Of a DNA stretch of 64,000 nt, positions 20,132-28,806 are shown in pieces. Positions within the stretch are counted from its first letter, which is position 1, and the number at the start of each line of letters is the position of its first letter. The stretch is taken from positions 26,146,076 through 26,210,075 of the forward strand of contig OX457041.1 of NCBI GenBank assembly GCA_949752735.1, read 5' to 3'. Under the pieces are notes generated by a model. That model had not been told where the DNA came from, searched no databases, and worked only from the letters and a program-made list of their open reading frames with translations. Position numbers and translations under genes: made by a program. The DNA comes from Lumbricus terrestris (Eukaryota > Annelida > Clitellata > Crassiclitellata > Lumbricidae).

Positions 20132-21166
20132 CTAGACATCGAATATATCCTGAGTCCAAGAGTTAAATTTGTCGTCGTAACCTTTCCACTTGACATAATA
20201 TTCGGTCTTTCCACGGCGCTTACGCGTTTTTAAGACCTTTTCGATACCGTACACGTCATCATCTTTCAAAATTCTTTGCAATTCGACTTCGTAGAATTTA
20301 CCCTTTAGCGTCTCGTCTTTTAAATCGGCTAATTCGTAAGTTACTGGATCGGAAGGTATGCGAGCTATGATCTTAAAAATCTCTTCGGACCAAGAGGGAA
20401 GGTAGCCCTTTTTGAATGCGATTCTAGCCTTTGCAATTCTCACTTTATCACCTACTGCATATTTCCACTTTGCTGGACTTTTCTTTTGACCGTACAAACG
20501 ACTTCTAATACTATTTTCGTCTTCCTTTGTCACTTGACTAGGTATCATGTCTATACTTCTATGATATGTATTGTTGTATGATTGCATAAGATCTTGCAAA
20601 ACATCAACATATCGATACGTATTCTTATACGTAAAGTACTTCCACATTTTCGTCTTAAGCGTGCGATTGAATCTTTCTACTACAGAGGCCTTTATATCGC
20701 TATTTTCAGATGTGTAAAAGCGAATGGAATTCTTGCGCAGCATGGATTGAAAACTTCTATTAAGGAACTCTGTTCCCTTGTCGGTCTGTAAATGAGCGGG
20801 CTGTCTATCTACCAAAATGGCCGAAAAGGCTGCAGTCAAATCTGATCCCGACTTTGACTTGAGCGGAACTGCCCAAGCATATTTAGAAAAGACGTCTATA
20901 CACGTTAAAATATATTTATTTTTATCATTATGTTTCGACAATGCAGAAAGATCGGCCAAGTCAGCTTGCCATAGATCGTCAATTCCTACTGTAAAAGTCT
21001 GTCTACGCCTAAAGTTCAACCTGACAGGTTTATGTAACGTGTAAGCGTCCTGTTTCGAAAGCCAATGTTTAACATCCTTAGTTTTAAATTTATCGTCAGT
21101 ATGTCTTTGAAAGGAAGATACGCCGCCGAAGCTAGCCGGCTGTTTAGGATCGAAGTAAGACTCCAT
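20132..21166 (-). CDS. Polinton-type integrase with C-terminal chromodomain
   Basis: A retroviral-type (rve) integrase that should join the element ends to host DNA. The DDE residues are visible: the first D in LWQADLADLS (near residue 70), the second D in LQTDKGTEF (near 130) and E in SVVERFNRTLK about 35 residues later. A chromodomain closes the protein (YGIEKVLKTRKRRGKTEYYV followed by KWKGYDDKFNSW), a feature of Polinton and chromovirus integrases that may steer insertion to marked chromatin. I choose the ATG at 21166 (344 residues), which gives a TGATG overlap with the upstream stop. An in-frame ATG at 21181 would add five residues and overlap more. No N-terminal HHCC zinc motif is evident. 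Confidence 0.93.
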   Translation of the reverse strand: MESYFDPKQPASFGGVSSFQRHTDDKFKTKDVKHWLSKQDAYTLHKPVRLNFRRRQTFTVGIDDLWQADLADLSALSKHNDKNKYILTCIDVFSKYAWAVPLKSKSGSDLTAAFSAILVDRQPAHLQTDKGTEFLNRSFQSMLRKNSIRFYTSENSDIKASVVERFNRTLKTKMWKYFTYKNTYRYVDVLQDLMQSYNNTYHRSIDMIPSQVTKEDENSIRSRLYGQKKSPAKWKYAVGDKVRIAKARIAFKKGYLPSWSEEIFKIIARIPSDPVTYELADLKDETLKGKFYEVELQRILKDDDVYGIEKVLKTRKRRGKTEYYVKWKGYDDKFNSWTQDIFDV

Positions 21167-21822
21167 CAGTAGGGTAACCAACTCGCATTCAGATGGTGTT
21201 GTTGATGTTGTTCTCCGTGTATACTTTTCGGTGTAAATGCCTGACTATCATCGAGCGGGCCGTTAATATATTTCCAACGATCTTGATTGCCGATCAACTC
21301 GCGAGGAATGTTGGAATCTTTCAAGGCGTCGGCCAGTTGCATCCATCCGGTAGGCGGTGAAGCTGTTGTACGTTTTCTCAGCAGATCGTTTACCAAGTCC
21401 ACCACGTGCGTCTTCGGAACAGTCGCATTCTTCAGCACAAGTTCACCTTTAGTAGACCACGAAACGTCAGGATTGCTCTTCATGTGAGTTAAAAGTCTAG
21501 CAGCCTGCGTTTTCCATTTCTTTGGCACGGTTTCCAAGACTTGAGCTTCTATGCTATTGGTTTTGACCGGTTGTGCTTTCTCAACAGTTGACACTTCATC
21601 TTCCTTCTTTTCGAATTTGGTAAGTACAGTAGGTTTATCAATGTTCAGATAGCGACTCAGACTGTTGGAATAGAGTTTAGCTTTATCGTCATCGGCAATA
21701 TCGCGATGCAGAATGTCGTACATCTGCGTATCCAATTTGGACAAAGTCTTGTCCAACATGGTTTCCTTCCATTTTTCAATCTGTCTGGGTTCAACCAAGA
21801 CCATCTTCTTTGTATGTTCCAT
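21166..21822 (-). CDS. Unknown Polinton-like protein of 218 residues
   Basis: I do not recognise a domain with certainty. The protein begins MEHTKKMVLVEPRQIEKWKE, is rich in charged residues and predicted helix, and has a central lysine/glutamate-rich linker (FEKKEDEVSTVEKAQPVKTN, about residues 70-90). Its second half is more compact and contains VSWSTKGELVLKNATVPKTH and PPTGWMQLADALKDSNIP. Proteins of this look often precede the integrase in invertebrate Polintons, where a core or scaffold role is possible but unproven. It ends TGA, overlapping the integrase ATG as TGATG, and starts one base after the preceding stop. Confidence 0.6.
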   Translation of the reverse strand: MEHTKKMVLVEPRQIEKWKETMLDKTLSKLDTQMYDILHRDIADDDKAKLYSNSLSRYLNIDKPTVLTKFEKKEDEVSTVEKAQPVKTNSIEAQVLETVPKKWKTQAARLLTHMKSNPDVSWSTKGELVLKNATVPKTHVVDLVNDLLRKRTTASPPTGWMQLADALKDSNIPRELIGNQDRWKYINGPLDDSQAFTPKSIHGEQHQQHHLNASWLPY

Positions 21823-21823
21823 G

Positions 21824-22153
21824 CTACAGTTTATTACTTAGCAAGGTACCCAGAAAGGAAAGCACGGGGGTAAGTAATGCACCTATGAAACCACCAGTCT
21901 GTACTAATCGTTTCTTAATCTTTACACGAGTTTTCTTGGAAGCCAATTTTCTTAACTTGTGTTTGAAACGACCAAGTCTCTTCTTCTGAGCTTTTTCCAA
22001 AGGAACAACTCCTTTTAAAACGTTGAGTGCACACTCACAGAGACAGTAAAGTAGAGAGGTGTTGCAATCTTTCAAAATACGTTTCCTCACTTTGGGTGAC
22101 GACTCTTTAAGCAATCTCAGTTTCTCAAATTTCTCCTTCAGTGGAGCCGTCAT
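21824..22153 (-). CDS. Small basic protein with hydrophobic C-terminus
   Basis: The product is about 109 residues from the ATG at 22153 (MTAPLKEKFEKLRLLKESS). An upstream in-frame ATG at 22255 would overlap the ATPase gene by 60 nt and I consider it unlikely. The middle is very basic (KKRLGRFKHKLRKLASKKTR) and the end is hydrophobic with QTGGFIGALLTPVLSFLGTL. This combination of a basic region and a GG-F-I/L-P-A-L-type hydrophobic tail recurs in many Polinton gene sets. A DNA-binding or membrane-active virion protein is plausible. I know of no tested function. Confidence 0.65.
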   Translation of the reverse strand: MTAPLKEKFEKLRLLKESSPKVRKRILKDCNTSLLYCLCECALNVLKGVVPLEKAQKKRLGRFKHKLRKLASKKTRVKIKKRLVQTGGFIGALLTPVLSFLGTLLSNKL

Positions 22154-22194
22154 TTTCAACGAATGAACGTTCGAGCGATTACACGACCTTATAT

Positions 22195-22842
22195 TCACTT
22201 TCTTACGTATACAAAATGTGTCTCGCCAGGGAAAATGTTCGTTCTTAATCTGCAACGTTCATCCGTCTCCGGCTTGAGATCAACCAACAGATATCCGAAA
22301 GGCGCCATTGTCGCATCTCCGAACGCCTCTATCATGAAATTCGACTTGCCGGGGAACATCTGCCTTGCCAGGTTTGCTATCTGAGTCGAATCTCTCACGT
22401 TTTTGAAAAGAACAAAGTAATGTGCGTTCAAACTGATGGTTCTCGTATGTTTGCTGCTGTAGAATAGATTCTGTGTCAGGTACAGTATCGAAACGTTCCT
22501 GTGGTGGCTGATCTTTGTAAATAATTTGGTAACGCGATCATCAGTCTCGCTCATAAGGTCGTCCAGTATCAGAAGCGTTTTCTGCTTACCATCGAAAATA
22601 TTCAAGTCGGGTAATCCTTCGTGAAATTGAATTTGCGAATATTTGTCGAAAATTTCTTGGTATATTCCGTAACACCAGATAATTTTTTCTATCTGTGGTT
22701 TTACCATATAATGTAAATGATCTATAAATCGTAGCGTGAATTGTGTTTTTCCACATCCAGAAGGTCCACTCACTATAGCCGAGAACGGATGTTGCCAAGT
22801 TGGATCCATAACGAAAAGTGAGTCCTTGAAATGCTGTAGCAA
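22195..22842 (-). CDS. Genome-packaging ATPase (A32/FtsK-HerA type)
   Basis: A 215-residue P-loop ATPase of the family that pumps DNA into capsids of Polintons, virophages and large DNA viruses. Walker A is GPSGCGKT at residues 26-33 and Walker B is TLLILDDLM at about 89-97. A sensor-like QN occurs in VSILYLTQNLFY near residue 140. Length and motif spacing match Polinton ATPases. The start at 22842 lies 4 nt after the stop of the RING gene, and 41 nt separate its stop from the next gene's ATG. The frame is intact. Confidence 0.92.
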   Translation of the reverse strand: MLQHFKDSLFVMDPTWQHPFSAIVSGPSGCGKTQFTLRFIDHLHYMVKPQIEKIIWCYGIYQEIFDKYSQIQFHEGLPDLNIFDGKQKTLLILDDLMSETDDRVTKLFTKISHHRNVSILYLTQNLFYSSKHTRTISLNAHYFVLFKNVRDSTQIANLARQMFPGKSNFMIEAFGDATMAPFGYLLVDLKPETDERCRLRTNIFPGETHFVYVRK

Positions 22843-22846
22843 ACTT

Positions 22847-23155
22847 TTATATCAGGTATATTCTGACTGTGCCCAATATGCGTTCATTGCATTCAGGACA
22901 TTCTGTAGCTTCATCTGCACATGGATCACACATATTTACATGTCTGCATGGAATTAGCAGTGCTTCCACTTGCTTATTTTTACATACCACGCAAGTAACT
23001 GCTTTTTTGAGTTTTTCATTCTCCGCTTTCAATCTCATGAGGCGATATTTCGTAGCTTTCTCATCCTCCGTGCGTTCATCGATTCCACAAATGGCACATT
23101 CGCACTTGTAGTTGCCAAACACATCCATTTCACATTCAACATTCGACGGACACAT
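22847..23155 (-). CDS. IAP-type RING finger protein
   Basis: A 102-residue protein. The C-terminal half is a C3HC4 RING: CVVC, then CRHVNMCDPC, then CPEC, followed by ILGTVRIYLI. That tail closely resembles the RING and terminal strand of inhibitor-of-apoptosis proteins (BIRC family), which are ubiquitin E3 ligases. No BIR domain precedes it. The N-terminal half instead has a short cysteine cluster (CECAICGID) and a charged, probably helical stretch (LMRLKAENEKLKKA). It is the first gene of the block, directly inside the right TIR. I infer a possible role in countering host cell death or in ubiquitin control. That is not shown by the sequence. Confidence 0.8.
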   Translation of the reverse strand: MCPSNVECEMDVFGNYKCECAICGIDERTEDEKATKYRLMRLKAENEKLKKAVTCVVCKNKQVEALLIPCRHVNMCDPCADEATECPECNERILGTVRIYLI

Positions 23156-23214
23156 ATTTGCGCAAAACGTGTATCACTCCCAAAGAATGGTTAACAAATA
23201 ATTCTTAAAGATAC

Positions 23215-23290
23215 ACGTATCATCTTTTAATAAAGTAATTGCAACAAGTGGCGCCATCTGACAAACTTCCTACTTCTACACATTAAAAGA
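23215..23290. repeat. Right terminal inverted repeat of Polinton-like element
   Basis: Reverse complement of the ordered blocks at 16029-16105: TATTAAA, TTGTTG, TGGCGCCA, AGGAAGTTTGT and TCTTTTAATG. The region between the RING start (23155) and this repeat is only about 60 bp and probably holds the first promoter. Confidence 0.75.
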
Positions 23291-23392
23291 TAAAAATGAA
23301 AAATTTGGGGTTTTTCTAGGTGGAAAATTTTGGGTGGAAAACCTTGAAGTTTTCTGTGTTTTTTATTTTGTCCTATCATATATAACGTCACT

Positions 23393-23697
23393 GCATTCAT
23401 GAATATTAATTAGTCACGTGACTATTTGTCATCAATATTAATGAGCTTTTCTATATCAAGGGGCGTCACTAATGGCTTTTTTTAATGACTTTTTAATTGC
23501 TGATATAGAACCAGACCTACCTTTTGATATAGAACCAATTAGTCACGTGACTATTTGTCATGAATATTGATGAGCTTTTCTATATCAGGGGGCGTGACTA
23601 ATGAGCGTGACTAATGGCTTTTTAATGACTTTTTAATTGCTGATATAGAACCAATGCTGCCTTGTGATATAGAACCAATACTCTACCTACTACTACC
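23393..23697. repeat. Outer inverted-repeat arm, right, internally duplicated
   Basis: In reverse complement this matches 13905-14035 (GTAGTAGGTAGAGTATTGG, TTCTATATCA, ACAAATAGTCACGTGACTAA). The TAGTCACGTGACTA-containing module and the GATATAGAACCA module each occur twice here with TTTTTAATTGC linkers, so this arm has expanded relative to the left one. Confidence 0.8.
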
Positions 23698-23900
23698 GTG
23701 GCCCCATGGTGGTAGAGATTCGCCAACCACTCCACCGGGTGACTCTGATGGCCCTCTGTCTAGGTACAAAGTTTCAGAGGAATTGCTAAAAAAGTGAAAT
23801 TTTGGGGGTTTCGCCCCACCCTGGCCCCCATGGTGGTAGAGAATCGCCAACCCTTCGTTGGGGTGTCTCATGCCGAGACCTACACAGTAGTAAAGGTTTG
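23690..23900. repeat. Duplicated CCATGGTGGTAGAGA block
   Basis: GGCCCCATGGTGGTAGAGAT and TCGCCAAC occur at 23700-23730 and again at 23823-23852, separated by TTTGGGGGTTTCGCCCCACC. This is a short local duplication within the repeat flank of the provirus. Confidence 0.6.
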
Positions 23901-23939
23901 GAGTGAAAAGCTCAAAAACTGTGGAAATGCATCCCGGTC

Positions 23940-23957
23940 AAACAGACACACAGACAC

Positions 23958-24022
<65 letters not shown>

Positions 24023-24029
24023 ATCTTCT

Positions 24030-24070
<41 letters not shown>
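23940..24070. repeat. (GACA)n then (TA)n edge of repeat unit
   Basis: A (GACA)n tract (23948-24021), then GAATCTTCTCTTTATATA and an AT run to 24067. It is the counterpart of the (TA)n edge at 13296-13400. Confidence 0.85.
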
Positions 24071-24071
<1 letters not shown>

Positions 24072-24449
24072 AAATATATGGCCTATATGCATACATGTAT
24101 ACATACATGTATACATTGTATAGTTGTATGCATAGGCTACTCCTGAGTAAATAACAGAACCTTTTAATTCATCTACTACAGGATATACGTTCGCATGTTA
24201 ATATTACACACGAAGTGGCCTACAATAATTATTTATGTAAGATGTGCTCATCTGCAGTTGGTAGCAGACGTGGCTTCTGGCCTCACGTGTGAATAGAACG
24301 CCTACGCCACCAAGAACTTATGCTCATAATTTTCTTCTGTCTGCTTCTAAGAAGTCTGATTCTTTTAGGTCCGCGTGTAATTATATGCTGCAGCTTAGAA
24401 TTGGAGTTAACCGGACCGTGTGACTCAGTTGAGCCAAGCGGAACTGCGA

Positions 24450-24687
24450 CATAGGCGGAGACCTGCGCCGAGAATTGGGGGGGACGGAAAGACGCGAGAT
24501 TTTCCGAAAATTTCTGACGACCGGCGAAATCTCGGAAAAATTTTCTATTTTCGCCGCCAAAAAAGTTGATGACCTTTTTTTTTTTTTTTTTTAGTCATCC
24601 GGCCAAATCTTGCATGGGCCGTCCCCCCCAACACTTTTATTGGGGGGGACCGTCCCCCCCTGTCCCCCCCCTAGGTCTCCGCCACTG
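24450..24687. mobile_element. hAT-like MITE, TIR CAKWGGCGGAGACC
   Basis: The 238-bp element starts CATAGGCGGAGACC and ends with the reverse complement of CAGTGGCGGAGACC. It is flanked by the 8-bp duplication AACTGCGA (24442-24449 and 24688-24695). It contains a GATGACCTTTTT...TAGTCATC hairpin module and GGGGGGGAC runs near both ends. Confidence 0.85.
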
Positions 24688-24799
24688 AACTGCGAGCATA
24701 GGCATGATAGGCTACTGATGGGCTTCGCATAAACTACAATTGTTGTTGTGAGTGACAAAACAAGCCTCAGAGTTCCAGGCATTCCAGACAAAGTTCAGC

Positions 24800-25645
24800 A
24801 CGATAGGAGAAGGAGGATGGGAGGAGGAGGATGGGAGGAGAAGGAAGGGAGGTGGGAGGAGGAGGATGGGAGGAGAAGAATGGGAGGAGAAGGAAGGGAG
24901 GTGGGAGGAGGAGGATGGGAGGAGAAGGAATGGAGGTGGGAGGAGGAGGATGGGAGGAGAAGGAAGGGAGGTGGGAGGAGAAGGATGGGAGGAGGAGAAT
25001 GGGAGGAGAAGGAAGGGAGGTGGGAGGAGGAGGATGGGAGGAGAAGGAATGGAGGTGGGAGGAGGAGGATGGGAGGAGGAGGATGGGAGGAGAAGGAAGG
25101 GAGGTGGGAGGAGGATGGGAGGAGGAGAATGGGAGGAGAAGGAAGGGAGTTGGTAGGAGGAGGATGGGAGGAGGAGAATGGGAGAAGGAAGGGAGGTGGG
25201 AGGAGGAGGATGGGAGGAGGAGAATGGGAGGATAAAGATGGGAGGAGGAGAATGGGAGGAGAAGGAAGGGAGGTGGGAGGAGGAGGATGGCAGGAGGAGA
25301 ATGGGAGGAGGAGAAGAAGGATGATGGGAGGAGAAGGAGGAGGAGAAGGAGGAGGATGGGAGAAGAATGGGAGGATAAGGATTGGAGGAGAAGGATGGGA
25401 GGAGAAGGAGGAGGAGAAGGAGGAGGAGGATGGGAGAAGAAGGATTGGAGGAGACGGAGGAGGATGGGAGGAGGAGGATGGAGGAGAAGGAGGAGGATAG
25501 GAGGAGAAGGAGGAAGATGGGAGGAGGAGAAGAAGGATGGGAGGAGGAGGATGGAGGAGAAGGGTGGTAGGTGGAGGAGTATGGGAGGATGATGATGAGA
25601 GGAGAAGATCGAAGAAGGAGAAGGAGAAGGATGGATCTCCCAGGA
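24800..25645 (+). repeat. GGA-rich minisatellite (GGGAGGAGAAGGAAGGGAGGT)
   Basis: About 850 bp of purine-only plus strand, built from GGAGGAGGATGGGAGGAGAA and GGAAGGGAGGTGGGA units with higher-order repetition in the first 500 bp, then degrading to GGA/GAA. Open frames in all three phases are products of the repeat. The strand asymmetry favours triplex or quadruplex structure. Confidence 0.95.
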
Positions 25646-25676
25646 AGGGGACTAGATTAAACGCTGCTGGGCTAGC

Positions 25677-25678
<2 letters not shown>

Positions 25679-25722
<44 letters not shown>
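25679..25722. repeat. (TA)n microsatellite
   Basis: Pure AT dinucleotide run. Confidence 0.95.
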
Positions 25723-25724
<2 letters not shown>

Positions 25725-26936
25725 TAGCTTTTGGTATGTTAACTAGACTTCATTTTCTTAACCTGTGTGTACTCTATGATCATATATGGTCCATGTGGTA
25801 TGGTCCTCTCCCATTATCTTTCAACTGACAACATACGGTCAAGTAACTAATTTCTTAAGCCGAGCTCGTTTAACCTCGTTAGAGTAGGCCTATAGGCCTA
25901 TGCAAATGGGGCTGAACCCTTGAAAGAAACTTTGTGCCTTCCATCATGGGGTTTGCAACATAGACCTCCGTGCTGATGGTCCAGTACACTGACCACTTAT
26001 GAAACATTGGAAACGTCAAGTCTTCTAGGTCTATCATGGGCCAATTCAGAGTTGCTTTCAACAATAATAGTAGTTCTAACGACGATCATAATAATAACCA
26101 TTATTATCACTATTGTCATCATCATCATCATCAATATTATTAATATTATTATCATTTTTTTCTTATTGTCTTAAAATTATTATTATTATAGGCTAATAAA
26201 GCAATAATATTAACGCCAATAGCATTGTCATTGTTGATGTTTTCCTGTTACTTCTGCTTTTATTAACTGCATATGATATATAGGCCTAATATAATCATAG
26301 CCTTTGATGACCGATTGACCAATCTACTTGAGCGCGTTTAGTGGTTTTAAGTTGACTTATTTATTGTTCAATGAACTGCGTGCTGCAAATTATTCTGCAA
26401 TTGACTCGCTCACTTATAATAGAGCTCAGTGGTTTGCTTGGCGGTTAGATCAAATAAAATAAAATAAAATTTATTTACCCCAACAACGTACAAGTGTATT
26501 ATGATCGCACAATATAATTACAAGTTTAACACTTGGCTCATTCAGTTATGCAATAAGGAAATTTTAAAAAGAAATTAACGTAGGTGAGCCAGTAAATTAA
26601 GCAAGTAAGAAGCAATCACAGCAGAAGATGTCGCATTGAGATTGGGAGCAACATGCCCACCAAATGGGCAAAAGTCCCGCTAAGATCGAGGGCCTATTTA
26701 TTTAGCTTGGTAGAATAAAAAAAAGAAGATAGGGAGGGGCTACGGTGAGAGGGAAACCAACTTTGGGCATGATGGAAGGAACTATAAGAATTTAATCTGA
26801 ATGGGCTGAAAGTCTGAACTGTGGTAAGAGGTAAATTTCCCCCACTATAGAGAACTAACTAGGCTGGGTTGTTTGGGAAACAGACAGTAGAGAAGTAATT
26901 TTAGAAAGATATTTTGTAAAGCTACTCAGTGCCGGC
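25723..26936. other. No gene recognised
   Basis: Low-complexity ATTATT/TCATCA tracts lie near 26080-26210, with an AAAAT repeat near 26455. No exon is supported. Confidence 0.4.
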
Positions 26937-27150
26937 GCCAGGATTTCAGTTTTGGAGGGGCTGAAGCCCGCGGCCAAATTTTCCATGTTCGCCGCCAAAA
27001 TTTCAAAATTTCTGACGACCTTTTTTTTTTTTAGTCATCGACCAAAATCGTGGATATTTCAATGTAAAATAATTCAGATGGTCATTTTTTAGGGGGAGCT
27101 GAGTCTCTTGTAGGGGAGCTTAGCCCCCAGCCCCCCTAGCGCCGCTACTG
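26937..27150. mobile_element. hAT-like MITE, TIR CAGTGCCGGCGCCAGG
   Basis: A complete 214-bp copy with target duplication AAGCTACT (26929-26936 and 27151-27158). The left end is CAGTGCCGGCGCCAGGATTT and the right end is the reverse complement of CAGTAGCGGCGCTAGG. The interior has the GACGACCTTTTTTT...TAGTCATC module and GGGGCTGAAGCCC. Confidence 0.88.
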
Positions 27151-27159
27151 AAGCTACTG

Positions 27160-28005
27160 GGCAACGATTTTGAAATAATCCATTGAGGACAACATTTTGA
27201 GCATTCCAGAATCATATGGCTAGGTAATTTGCATTGCGAAATTCGCTTATTTTCAGCCAGTTCTTAAAGTGTAGGGGAAAAGTTCTTGGACGCCTCTTAT
27301 ACCTTTTCAGGTGTGATGCATGGCCAAATAGGTAGCAGGACGGCATATAGGCCTATAGATTTTAAAATAAGTGCCTGGACGCCGTCCATGACCGTCCTGC
27401 CAGACTTTAAACCCTGCCTTCAGCCAAGTCCACAGAGTGCTGTTGGTAATCGTAATCTCGAGACTTCTACAGCGCCAACAAAAGCGAAGTCGCGGGAACC
27501 AGCGTATTCACAGGCGCTTGATCAAAACAAAATCGATAGGCAGCGGGTCAAGTCCGGAGAGTCAGGTAGGCAGATAGATGGACGGCTATGGTGGGTGATG
27601 CTGGGAGTTGAAATGACGAGGGATGTGAGGAGAAGAGGAAGAACCAGGATAGGATTTGTGAAAGAGCAATGTTTTTAATTTTGAGTCGGTTCGACTGCGA
27701 TCTAGGGAACCAGCGGATAAGATACAAACGGACGTATAATAGGCCTAACTTAAATAGTGAAGAGAGGTCCTTGGTTAAAGGCTAAAGAGCGACGTTAATG
27801 GTTAAAGGGAGAAGGCTCAGAAGGGCGAAGTTGAAGGTTAAACCAGATGATCGCTCAATTGCTTGTGGAAGCCTTGTGGCAAACAAATTTTGATTCTGAA
27901 CTGAGTCTACACAGGGTGACATATACTTTAAGTCGGTTAAGACATCTACGTATACGTTTCTTTTCTTTTTCTGCATTTCCATGCCTATAGGCAGTCACAC
28001 TTTAA
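27160..28005. other. No gene recognised
   Basis: One 130-codon open frame (27286-27678) has no recognisable domain, no supporting splice or promoter context, and a composition like its surroundings. I do not call it a gene. Confidence 0.4.
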
Positions 28006-28079
28006 TTGTCACTCCGGAGAGCAACGAGGTCAAATGAAGTTCGTGGACTCAAACGGAAGACAACGTCAGAGTTAGAGAC

Positions 28080-28082
28080 TGC

Positions 28083-28137
<55 letters not shown>

Positions 28138-28448
28138 AAGACAGACTGGCAGGCAGGCAGGCAGGCAGGCAGGCAGGTAGGCAGACAAAAAGGCAGACAG
28201 GCATGCATACAGACACAGACAGCTAGGCAGAAAGACGGACATACAGTGAGACAGACAGAAACAGAAAGAGAGGGGAGAGGGAGGCCTAACAGACAGACAG
28301 GTCAACAATCAATAAAGAGATCGAGGGGCAGACGTATGTGCACGTCCCGTATAAACAAACAGGAACCGCAAAGTCAAATGATCTCAGACGACAGAGGACG
28401 ACTGGCCGACATGAGCAGAGATTGCTACACGACAGAGACAGACAGGAC

Positions 28449-28489
<41 letters not shown>

Positions 28490-28560
28490 TAGACAGACAG
28501 ACAGACAGGCAGACAGACAGGCAGGCAGACAGACAGGCAGACAGACAGAGACACGGACGG
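28080..28560. repeat. (CAGA)n and (CAGG)n microsatellites
   Basis: CAGA runs at 28085-28150 and 28438-28550 with a CAGG run at 28148-28180. Arg/Gln/Thr-rich and Cys/Leu/Ser-rich frames through them are compositional. Confidence 0.93.
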
Positions 28561-28727
28561 GGACAGAGAGAGACAGACACAGAGACGGACAGAGACAGAG
28601 TCGGACGAAGACACGGATAGTAACTGAGAATCACAGAAAGAGATACGGACACGGACAAAAATATATAGGCCTAGATGCAGGGACGCACGCGTACTAGGCT
28701 TTGCAGACCTACACTGAACACAAACAC

Positions 28728-28806
28728 ATATCCACACACACGCACACACACACAAACACACACACGCACACACACACGCACGCTCACACACACACGCACA
28801 CACACG
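28728..28806. repeat. (CA)n microsatellite
   Basis: Imperfect CACACA/CACGCA tract. Confidence 0.93.

Larger units (their letters stand above)
16029..23290 (-). mobile_element. Polinton/adintovirus-like provirus, 7.3 kb, no polymerase
   Basis: Ten minus-strand genes fill the space between imperfect inverted ends (16029-16105 and 23215-23290). Recognised parts are the rve integrase with chromodomain, the A32/FtsK-type ATPase with Walker A and B, the adenain-like protease, a putative double-jelly-roll capsid protein and putative penton proteins. This is the shared core of Polintons (Mavericks) and adintoviruses. Typical Polintons are 15-20 kb and carry a protein-primed DNA polymerase B. None is visible here between the ends, nor in the 3 kb on either side. 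All ten frames are open, which suggests a recent insertion. No 6-bp target duplication could be matched. Confidence 0.85.

Noticed and set aside
22154..22255. N-terminal extension of the small basic protein to the ATG at 22255
   Set aside because: It would overlap the packaging ATPase gene by about 60 nt. The extra residues show no feature, and the ATG at 22153 gives a tidy spacing.
24748..25592. Gly/Glu/Arg-rich open frames up to 250 codons
   Set aside because: All three plus-strand phases are open because the DNA is a purine-only minisatellite. No start, splice or domain evidence exists.
27286..27678. 130-codon plus-strand open frame
   Set aside because: No recognisable domain, no repeats shared with known families, no promoter or splice signals that I can support.
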